Part shown: positions 11,401-23,400 of the stretch, in pieces
Layout of the letters: each line of letters begins with the position of its first letter
How positions within the stretch are numbered: the first letter of the stretch is position 1
Assembly (NCBI GenBank): GCA_011033025.1
Contig: WFMF01000560.1
Coordinates: 6,031 to 70,030 of the forward strand
Origin: Beroe forskalii
Lineage: Eukaryota > Ctenophora > Nuda > Beroida > Beroidae
Reading direction: 5' to 3'
DNA length: 64,000 bases
Made by a program: the position numbers and the translations under genes
Notes under the pieces: generated by a model
What the model saw: the letters and a program-made list of their open reading frames with translations, nothing else
Told to the model about the DNA's origin: nothing
Databases searched by the model: none

Positions 11401-14400
11401 TCACAATTTCATTCAATTTTCCTCATCCGACTTCATATATTGTCATTGATCATAAATTATGAACTTTTCTCGTAAATTCCATACTTTTTCAGTCGACCAG
11501 GGAAAATAAATTGGTGGGACAATATTGGAGCTGGACAGTAGGATCAGACCCCTCATCTTTGGCATGGGACTTTCGAAAGAGAACTGTGTTATCTTGAAAT
11601 TTTTTAGTTGTTTAAAAATAAATGCCTTACTGTGGACGATAAGACCATTTTTAGAATATTTTGTAGATTCTTTGATGTTTGAAATTTTAGCATGAATACT
11701 TGTTTTCCTTTCTGAATTCAATGAAATAATTGCTTTTTTAGTGCAAATAATTGGGGGTTGAGAAGGACCAGGCTTCTTCAACTTTTTTCTAATTGAGATA
11801 CGATGATTGAGAGGGGGTGGAAGCGGAATTTGGGGAATGGATGGGGGTTGATAAAGGGAAATTTGGAAGAGTAGAAAGGGTTATTTTGAGATGAGGGATG
11901 AAAGAGGAACGGGGATGGAGACGAATTTAGATTACCACTTATAATGTGATGAAATTTTCGGCATTTAGCCACACTGTGGCTAAATGCCGAAAATTTCATC
12001 ACATTATAAGTGGTAATCTAAATTCTTATTTAGCTGTGGCTGCCATAGCTAAATTATAATTTCGGCATGATAATCATTCATGAATATATTGTTGATCAAT
12101 AACCGCACATTTACCTGGTAAGTAAGCAGAAAGACCTTTACAAAGTCTATCCGGTTCTTGGTGCTGTCTGTCATGAGCTCCATAAACCGGTTGTTATCCG
12201 TCAGAAGCTCGATAAACCGGTTAAACGTACCGCTCTTTATCTGGAGAATAAACCGGTTAAACGTACAGCTCTTTATCTGGAGAATAAACCGGTTAAAGGT
12301 ACAGCTCTTTATGTGATGTATTTAAAGAAGATAATTATAAATAACTGGAAGGCTCGAAGGAAAAAGTGGAAAATTTATTCGCTGGAACTTCCAAAATTAT
12401 TTTGATCGAACATTTAATTATGCTTTGATTTTCTAAGGCACTACAACAGGGTGGTTCATATGGCTTAACCCGACTACTTTTTCCAATAATTCGAAAAATA
12501 CAGTAGATATTTCGATTCTGTAAGAAGTTTCTGCAATTCAGAGTTTACAGAATCGAAATATCTGCTTTATTTTTCGAATTATCAAAAAAGCATAAGGGGT
12601 TCAAGACTAAACAACCCCTGTAGTGGGAAGGAGAATAAAATTCCCACCTTTCCATCAGGTTCGAGTATGAGCGTTTTAGCGAGTTCCGAATCATCGTCCC
12701 AGATGTTGATATCATCTTCCTCGTAGATCTTACTCTGGGCTCGCTTAACCCGTTCTATGGGCTTCCTCAGGACCACTTTCTCAGGGGCGGGAGGTGTGGA
12801 GGGTTCGAGGCGATCTGAAGGGGACAGGAGAGCTTTGAGTTTGATTAGTTCAGATATGAGAAGTAAAAGTGATGGCGAGGCAATTGAATGAGTACATTTT
12901 GGGAGAAATGGAATGCCAAAATTTGATTCCTGAACCATTGCATATAGCATAGAAGGCAAAAACAAAAAGTAAGTTTTCTCCACTCCCTTTTGACCAAACT
13001 AACTTGCGTTAGAAGTGAGGGCCTGATTCGCAGCAGCAGCTGCTGAGTTCTGTATCTGTTCTCTGAGCGAGAGAAGGCTGTTGTCTGGCTCCACCGGGTG
13101 ATGGTTCTCTGCAGGATCCCCTCCAATCCCTCCCACTCCCACTCCATTCCCTCCAACTCCCTCTCCACCGTTTACATGAGGGGGAGGAGTGGGGGAGGGG
13201 GAGCTGGACGAACAGGTGCCGTTCGTACTCTCGTAAGCTGTTACTTCCCCTTTTGATATCGTCTCAGAGAATATCATATCTGGAATAAAAGAATTTAAAT
13301 CTTGTATGTCCCCAAAATTAGTCATGAATCGGCTCTTCCAGTTGTAAGCCCGGAGTAACGTACATAACTAGAAACTCAATTACAGCAGTTGCAATATCGG
13401 TAGCTTACAACCCACAGAACGCTTATTCTGACAAATTAATGCACAAGATTAGCATGATAATTCGCTGTGATAGGTCGAGCTTTGGATATACCTTATTGTA
13501 GGAAATTAAGCACTCAAAAAATTAAGCCTACATGTCATTAAGCACCTTGAAATTAGGCCCTTTTGAGAGGTCTGGTGCTTAATTACATGTTGTCTTAATT
13601 CAATGGAGACTTAATTTCATGTAGACTTTATGCAATGATTTCATAATGTATTGAAATCGCACGCAATTTTTTATGTGCGTCTGTAGCATGAATAAATAAG
13701 CAATAAATAAGCAATTTTTTGCCATAATGAAATGAAACGCAGGTATTCCCTATGTATGCATACATAGGGAATACCTATAATTGCAGTTTCTTCCCCTTTT
13801 GAAAATGGTAAAATATACATTTTATGCTTTTAAAATCCCAAAATTATTTGAAAATTGAGGTATACAAAAATTAAGCCAGCATGTCATTAAGCACCATGAA
13901 ATTAAGCCCTTTTAGAGGCATTGGTGCTTAATTTTCTGAGTGCTTAATTTCCTACAATAAGGTAAACTCAAAGTTGATTCGTTCTAACTTCTCACCTATC
14001 ATGTCGGGCGTAGTGACCCCAGGTGGACTGAAGGGCGGGGAGGCGGGCGGTGAGATAACCAGCGAGGGGGACAGGGGCGACACCCCAACAGGAGACAAGG
14101 GCGGAGACAGGGGTGAGGTGGGGAGGGAGGGGTCGAAGGGGGCTCTGGTGTGGGGGCGGGCGAGGGGGGAGAGGGGCACGGGGGACCGGAGGATGCGGGA
14201 TCTGGAGGGGGAGGCGAGGGGCGGCGAGGGGGAGAGAGCGTCCCGAGAGGTGGGGGAGGTGGAGGGCTCGGTGTCGCTGGACTTCACTGACCTGCGGGGT
14301 AAACAGGCGGTTAATTATAATTTATATAGATCATCATCATGAAATCGCTAGACTTGATGTAGCTGAAACATCAAAATGGCTACAATGGAACACTTTTCTA

Positions 14401-17400
14401 TGTGGAACTTTTATTCAAGTTTATCACTTAAACTACAAAAGAAACTCAACGTTTTATTGCAACAAGAAACTATGTGTCTGACGTGAAGTCGTTGCTCTCC
14501 AGACTGCTGGGTCTGCTCCACAGCCGGGAAGGACGTGTCACTCCGTTAACAGGACGTTCCAGGGACGTACCCGGACTCAGAACTCTGGAGCAGTAGGCAG
14601 TGAGAATGTTGTAGGGAAATAATCATGTCATAATAAAATATGATTAAATCTGGTTAATGTGTGCAATATACCAACATAGATGGCTTTATGCCCTAGATTA
14701 ATCTTAATGTGATGAACCAGTAACCCGGAACTCATCCTCAATTAATTCACATAAAATTGATGATGTTTGAGCAGTTAATACTGTCTAATTATCTTCCTAC
14801 TAAGTTCCCATGGGGAACACCACATCGGCCAACTGATTGAGTCCATATCCAATCAATCTAACCCTGATGGATCGCAGGAATGTTGAGTGCTGTCAACCGA
14901 CAACCTCATTGAAACCCCTGATCCCATGGCACCGCCGTGTGATACGAGACCACGTGACCCAGTTGAGCATGTCACGTGATAGGTATCCAATATCACGTGA
15001 CTGCGTTGCTAGGCCACGTGACCAAATCAAGCAGCACTACACAGACATTCCGGTGTGATACGATACCATGACAACTCGTTACCATGGAATTCTAACCCTC
15101 CTCGGAAGTTGGGGTGATGGGAGAAGGGGAAGTATATAAGCCGTGAGTTGACACCTCCATTCATCATTCTACAAATCTATATCTCAACTACCAGATCAGT
15201 ATTACGAAGACTTATCTTTATTGTTTCGTCATGGAATCCTCTCTGAAGTCGGCTCCTCCAACCTGCTCTGCTCGATCATCCTTCTGGTCCTCTGAACCTC
15301 TCACCCCCACATCCTCACCTGCCCTGGACTCCATGAAGATCAGAATCACCTCCAAGAAAACTGACAAATCCGTCCACCAAATCTTCTGCTGTAAAGTCTG
15401 CTAAACACTCCAGGAGCAAGTCCTGTGACCACTCCTGCTCCTCTGTAACGATGCTGATGATGAACCCTTCCCTGATCCGGACCACAGGACACTCCAAGAT
15501 GCCTCCTTCTATCCTGGAAAACCCTACTTCTGCTACCAGCATCAGAGTCCATTCTGAAGTCAGTTCTGCAGCCCGGAGAAGAGCTACCAAGTCCATGGAA
15601 GAAGGACTGACATCAGACAACAAGACCAAGACGAAGAGGAGCAAGAAGAGGTCTGCTGTGGTGTCAAGGAGCAAGTCAGCGGAGAGGCACTCCCATTCTG
15701 TGGACCTGAAGACAGGACCCAAGACCCGAGATCTATCCTGGACAACCCTACTTCAGCTACTTCAGTCAGAGTTCAGAATGAGATCAGCAGGAGATCACTC
15801 AGGGCTACCAAGTCTTCAGAAGGACCGAGCACTGCTTCTCTAACTCTGGGGATGACTCCTGTGACAAGCAGAGTTCCAGCAGCCAGTCTCATAACAGAGG
15901 GGCGAGAAGAAGAAGGGAAAGAGCGTGGCGAGGATCCTCAAGGACCTTCTTTGAAGAATGTGTTTTGTGTGCGATTGACTTTTCTTCCGTGAAGATTTAG
16001 AAATTTATTACATTTTGGAATATTAACATTATTAACACTTATCTTATACACGATATTATCAATTTTGTTGAAATTGATTTCCAACAAAATCTGTTTTTCA
16101 ATTACCTCTTGAAATTGATAGTAATGGACGAATCAGGACTGAGTTTGTTCTTGATAGCGCACATGGTTAGATCTAGCGTCTTGTTATCATACTCCAATAT
16201 ACAAGCTGCAGCGACCTGGAATGAATTAATTAATCATGGATTCCTATAATTTTACAAAATGCAATTAAATTTTAGGATCTACGTAATGTTACATGCATGT
16301 CATATAAATTTTCTCTGCAAGTTTCAGCCCCATAATTTATTCCTCTGGCCCAAGCTTTTAACTCACCCTGATCCCGTAGTATCTACAGAAAATAGCATGT
16401 AGTTGTTGTAGGGGCATACTGAAGTCCACCATGAACGTGTGTTTAGTGCTCTCATCTCCTCCAAGGGATACATGTAATTCATATATTTTCAAACGGTGCT
16501 GAAACTTATTGAAAAAAGAACAAAATATGGCAGGAAACTTTTTGGCGAGCTTATAATGCAAAATGGAGATGTGGTTGACAAGGGCGGTGTCAGGTAAGCG
16601 TTATGAAAGTAATTTTTAATTAATTCTCACATGGAGAGGCTGGTGTATCATGTGAACCACCAGAGAATCCTGCTTGCTGATCCCTTTGTTCTCCAGAGCC
16701 TCAACCAGCTTCTTGTTGTTAGGGATACGCTCGTTATCATGCAGGAAGATACCGTACCAAGATGTGGGGTAGTCGAGGCAATTGAAACACAAGGAAATGT
16801 CATGGAACGGGGGGGTAAAGTTGGTATTGGTTATCGCCAAAATAACGAATGAATGGCTTTAAACCCTGCATGGGAAAGAGTCGGCAAATACTCAATTGGT
16901 GCTTGTGATAATCCTAAGGACTTCCCCCGCAGTTATCTTATCAGATATGTACATGTTGACGAAGTGTCGGGTATACGCCTGGGACGTGCTGTACACTTGC
17001 AGGTCGAAGATAAACATCCGGAAACGCGTCCGAAGCTCAATCTTATCCTGTGAAAATGGTTGATTTAATTTAAACATTAAAATCGCATTTTTACGGTTCT
17101 TTGTTCGAAGATAAACATAGAAATTTTTTTCACTGTTATCCTGTGGAAATGTAGGATTAGGGTCACTGAAAATAAACAATAAAAAAGAGTAAAACTATAG
17201 ATTATTGCTCTGCATCAAGTTTGATAAGACTCATTAAATGAGGCCCTGAATCAGGCTAACTAAAACTCTTTCCTCACCACAGGTTTGAGGGAGTAAGAGT
17301 GGAGCATCTTGAAATCATCCATCCACCCTCCCTGTCTCTCATCATTAGAGGGCAAGTAGATCCCGTAGTAGTTCCACTTAGACTCGTCACGTGACTCGAC

Positions 17401-20400
17401 TTCCAGCAAGATCTTACTGCAAAATATTGGAATTTTGATACGATCAGTGGATAAATTGAAATACAAAAAACGGATATAAAATCAGAAAAATGCTCATAGG
17501 AGTAGGTAATTTAAGGAGAACACGTCACTCAGCTAAAATGGCTAAGTCACTCATCTGAACTGTCTACGTCATTCACCTTATTAGTTCTGATACGGTGACG
17601 TCATCGTTTACCACTACCGTCACTGTTCTGTTTTCATCCGGAATATCCACATGGAGATAGAGCGACTGTAGGCACACACTCTGACTACGAGTCTGAAAAT
17701 TGGAATGTTATATGTTTCATAACTGATAACGATAATATCTATCGCTGATATCTAGTTTATGTCTGAGTATGCCCCCAGAAAATTGGGTAAATTACTTCAA
17801 AATCTTATGAGGAGATATATTTGAAGTGAATAATTGTTGACTCAGTCACATTGACGAAAAATGGGGATCAAATTTCAAACGCAAGAAAATTTTTTATATG
17901 AACAATACTATTCTCCATTTTCGATGTGTTCGGTGATCAAAAATAATGCACCTTGCCACGGAGGTTGCTCGACTGAGTAAACTCTGTCCAGTAAGGATGC
18001 TAGAATAAACCTTGGCCCTAAGGAAACTGAGCCCTATCATGGGGTCTGGTGCCGACAGCCTCGGGACACTTGATAGCTTTTCAGGAGTAACATGATCCAA
18101 TGGAAATTGTGAAATAAGCTCAGAAGGAAAATGACACTATGGATATACTATGAACAGCAGTTTTGTCAGCTATTGTGTTAATTGTTGGTTATACAAAGAC
18201 TGTTTCTCAAAACAGCCGCAAACTTACTCTCAATTCCAAGACATCAGAAGGCTGGATGTTGTAATATGAAACAAGTTCGTCAGTTCGCAAACTGAAAGGA
18301 TGTTTATTTGCTGGACTAGTAATTATTTGATAACTGATGTATGATAGATAGGAGCAAATAGGAACGAATGATATTGATTATGTTTTTAAATATTAGCAAT
18401 ATGACGAGAAGGACTTGTTACTTACAAAACTTTATATTTGGGGTGGTAAAGTCCGAATTTCTCCATTCTTCGTTTGATATCCGTCTCTTTCAGTTTAGGC
18501 GAGTTTATTATCTGAAAGTTAAATGCCTAAAGATAATTTAAGTTGCTCACCACAAATATAATTAAAAAGATTTGTCCGGAGGATTGAGGAATTGCCAAGA
18601 ATCTTAGATATTGCAAATTTTCGTGGCCCTCAGGTCGCGCATCGACGTACAGTCTCAAAAAACTTAAATTTCAGAAAGCTCATGAACTAACCGTTGATAG
18701 TAAGTCAGCTGTAGTGCTGTCCACTTTGTATTTTGCCGTTATAACCATGGGTGGCAGAGAGATAGCCACCTTGACCTCTTGATCTGACGTATCCCGGGAG
18801 ATAAGGCGGAAGTGAAGGGTTGGCGCCTGGTCAGAAAGTGGGTGTTAGGAGTCTGGGATGCATTCAGTCAGGATTTAGATTACACAGAAGCGTACTAAAC
18901 ATTTGAATCAACTATTTGATGGGAAATAAGACTCATATGAGACAAATTTGCCTCTGAATCGTGAAATTCTGCAATCTCACCTCTTCTAAGGCAGTACAGA
19001 GTTGGAGTTCCTTTGAAAGGTTGAGATCCTCACCACCTCTCTGAAATGAGTGAAATATTCAACTGTTTGAGTTGGACTTGGCTCCATTGCAAGCCGTAGG
19101 GCATACCGCCAAAATAATATGTTGATTTTCAGCTGCACATGCGCGCGCGGCGTAAAAAGCACAATTTTCAGTATCGCGCGCGCGGTTTGCGCTAAAATTT
19201 CTCCAAATTATGTTTCGCGGCTGCCGTCAAGTCTCGTGAGCACAGCTGTTTTTTGCAGATTCCGGAACCAGTATATCGGAGGCGGAAGAACGATAGACGG
19301 TGAGGATTTGAGGAAAGCCGGATGAACCCACGTCGAACTATCACTTTCTTTGACATTTGAAGAGACGTGGTGTGCCGTTTGATGCTCTGGCTTATGGATT
19401 AGTTTGTTCGATTAGTAACAAGTTTCAGACAATTAAAAAACGTAGCCAGGACAACTGAAAAGTGGTGTCAAAGGAACATATGAATTCCAGAGACAATTAT
19501 TCTGGTATAGAGCGGTGTCAAGTGATGAAGTGACTACCAGTGGTTATACCAATGTACCTATTCTATCTTAGGGACTAAGTTCGTGCACCCATTCAGGACT
19601 TCTAAGGCTCGTGTATATAAGGAAATACACTAGGAACTTCCTCCAATGTATGAGTTCCAGAAATATCATACATTATGAAGTTATACATTATAAAATTATA
19701 ATTAAAGAATTAGAGAGTGCCTGGACTTGGCGAATCATAGTACAAGTCCAGGCTTTATAATCCAAGCATCATGATTCGGTCAATTAAGCAGCTACCCTCC
19801 TTCTACTGGCGCAATGTTCCAAGGAAGAAGGTACTTGGGCGTGAGTCCAACTTGGCAACACCCTCCTCGATTATGTCTGCCAATTATTCGAAATATTAAG
19901 GGAATATTCTGCGAATTTTTGAGCCCGTGGATTAAGTCTCGTTAATGCAATTGCATAAACTCGAAAATTCACATTATTTGCTCCACTCTATGGTTACCTA
20001 AGTGTACTACTATAATAATGAAAATGTAATGCTGTATTTCATATACATAATCAAATATACAAAGGAACAGATGGTCAATTCATTGCACCTACATTAATGA
20101 ATATTGAATATGCTAGTCTAGTGGCGCATACTGTTGCTATAATTACACGAGGAATAGTATAGGGTTATTTTCTGATAAATATTCTAATTTTCTTCTAATT
20201 CGCAACAAAATGGGAAGCAGCTTCTTAGTTAAATGCCGAAAACACTAATGAATAATGATCATTCTACGTCCAACGTCCTCAACGGTTGTATAAAGGAGTG
20301 TTTAAAGTGGTTCACAAAGGGAGTGGCACAATTTAAACACTGTCATAAGAATAACTTTATACGCTGGCTGAGTGACGATAAGAATATTGCGATTGATGCA

Positions 20401-23400
20401 CGTAGAGTTAACACCTTGCCTAAAGAACTAAATCTAACCTTACCTTGACTTGTTTTGACATTGAGTGTGTCCCATTAAATCAAGGACAGTGCCCAAACAG
20501 AGCCCGAATGTCCGGGTAACCCTGAACCTATCTGGCGAGTACCTCGATATACAAAAACCTTGCATAGTCCCACTTTATCCAGAGCCTCACCCATACTCTT
20601 AGGCGCCTATGTTGATATCTTTGTATGTTTAGTCCCGAGAATATATTTGGAAATTAATGAACGAGCGTTTATAATTTTATGAGGCTTAATTTAGATGGTT
20701 GCATCATTTCTCTGAAATGATAGTTACATTATACCTCATTTCCGTTATCAAAAGATAATAGAACATTTCCAAAAACATAATGCCTTCTATTATTAAAACT
20801 TCCTTTAGGATACATGTATCATAAGTGGTGCTAAAACTATAATGTACCGAACGTTGACTTGTAAAAATAGAATGAACCAATGATGTAATATTATATCCGC
20901 TCTAGGAATGATACAGGGAGAATAGTTCGAGTAACAAATTGCAAAGTAGTATCCATTAGCATGCAGGCAACTCAATACGTTGGGAATTATTATATTAATT
21001 TGTTTGGTCCACTGGGGAACCATTTGGATTGGTAGATCCATTCAACAACTGTTATGACGAAGTATCTGTGTCCCTTTTATTGTCAAATAAATACCTCAGC
21101 AAGAAATACCGTGTGTCTTTGTATCTTGTAATCTTGATGATGTTCATACTTCATATTTTTAAATTCTTAAATATAATAACATTTATTTTTCATGGACGGA
21201 TCATTATCGTGTACATTTACATTTTAACAATACTTTTTAAACGTGAAAAACAACCTTTCTCTCTCTCCTTCACTTATCTCTCTCCTTGGACAAGTGACAC
21301 AATACACACCATGGTATTCTACACCATGAACTGCCCTAATTCCCAACTCATTTGTGACAAACACGTGTCAAATACACACAGATACACACACTCAGTTCAT
21401 TGGCTTAGCGCCACATATGAAAAGTTCCCGCGCAAAGAAAATTGGCAGGTTTCGTGCCTTTGATTGTCCATTTTACGTCATGATAATTACGTCACACACT
21501 AACCTGGACACACACGCAAAACACACATTTACAAAGACAATAACTCACTAATTCAAAGCACAGGGATCGTGTAAACACACGTTTTTAGGATAATAAAGAG
21601 ATCGCAAGGCACTCATTCACTCCAAATGATATCCACACGCGAGAAATATAGGTGGTAATGATGTCATTATCATAGCTCAATGTAGCAAGTCGATGACGTT
21701 GAATTGCCTCTCTTTCGCGCGCAGGGTTTAGGTCACGTGCGACGAACAGGCGTAATTATGCCCTCAAGTGTCAACCCAACATAATCATGATAATAAGTTA
21801 TGATTATTACGTTACTCTTAAAGATTCAAGCAATTTTAAATCTCGTTCGTGTCTTTGTATAGTTTCTGAGAATAGAGACAAAAAACTTATCTAACTTTCA
21901 TTTGAAGAACTTAGTCGATTGGGGCTTTATTTTAAACTCACACCAAGTCTGCTATACAAAGCTAACAAGAACAATCAAAGCATCGCTAGGAAATATGAAT
22001 TGAACTGAGGATCATGTGATCATGGTGGAAGCCAATCAGAGATGGGTAAACAAATACAAGCCAATCAGAGGTGGAGTAAACTAGAAAAGTAACACTCGGC
22101 CCTCGGGCGAGCTGAGCTCAAAACACAAAAGCGTGAAAAGATCAAAAGGACTCCTTACTTATAATCAACTCTATCAATATTCCCAGTACACTCCTTCAGC
22201 TGTTAATTTATTGTCGTATTGCCTTGATCTAGTCAGCATCATGAGGAAAACTCAAGCCCTCACGCTTCTGACAATATTCTACTTATTTGGAACTGTGATT
22301 GGAACTGATGACATCCTTTCTTGTTACATGGTAGAGCAGAACGCCCAAATCATTGACTCTCGAGCATCTTACCTCACAGGTGATTTGAGAATGTCTATCA
22401 TCCCAAATATTATCTTCATGGCTCATTGAAGGAAACGAAGGTCTTTTCAATCAATTTGGCTAATCCACAGTAGCGTCATCAAGGATTTATCTCAATTTTG
22501 ACTATCTAAACTAACCACATTTTGTACAGGTGAACTAGTTAACCTAAGTCTAGAGGAATGTGGAAAAGATGAGAAATGTGGGGGCTGCCAAGCGCTGAAG
22601 ACGGCTCGAACGAGCACTGGTATTTTTAGCTGTGTCATGATGAATCATGACGCAGTCTACACTGCTTCTGTTCCCGGATACACTACTTATGTCAAGAAAT
22701 ACCCAACCTGTGGTCAAAGACCAGTGGGTATGCCAGGGTTAACAATCACTAAAGCTCTCTGCTATAACGGAGACATTGAACAGTGCAGGATGCAGTTCCA
22801 AATCACAGACTACAAGGGTAAAAGTACCCTGGTATCTCCTCAAGATTTGGAAGATGTTGGGATTGATTTCACTACCTTGGAGATGTGTTACCGGTTTGAG
22901 GCTTCACAGCCGATATGCGTGGGGATGGCTCGACAGAAGTCTAATTCGAAGAGTGTCCTCTTTACAGAACGTAACTGGGTGTTTAGGGAGGGTGGGTACT
23001 GGTTTGTGAAGTTTGTGGGTGGCGACGGCCAGGTTGTGAAGTCGGAGTCGGTACTTCTACCAGAGCTTCCTTAGATTCTTCCTAAGATTTTGCTCAGATT
23101 TCCTTACATTCTCTCTTATATTAAGATATTAGATTAGATTTTTTCCTAAGATCTTTTTTAAAAAAAGATTTGTAGATTATAACAGATTTAAATCAGAGTT
23201 TAGCAAATTAACATTACAGCATGGCTCCAGTACTCTATATGGACACCAAATGCTAAAATTCAAATAATATGTTTTTATTGGCACATAAATTGGTTGAAAT
23301 ATCATTTGTCTTCACGAATTATTGATTAATAAATCGTCTTGTTATTGTCATATCGAAATTAATTCTACTACGTAATCCTGTGCCAATCACACTTTTCACC

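Noticed and set aside
17894..18100. A 68-codon minus-strand open frame between ubiquitin-fold modules B and C
   Set aside because: Exons 18,228-18,291 and 17,577-17,692 join directly in phase and give the D-x-L-E-L-R-T-R linker, leaving no place for it.
20233..20448. A 71-codon frame with a real ATG
   Set aside because: Coding-like composition in part, but no recognisable domain and no supporting signals.
21029..21463. A 144-codon plus-strand open frame
   Set aside because: AT-rich, no family features, no promoter or splice context; likely chance.
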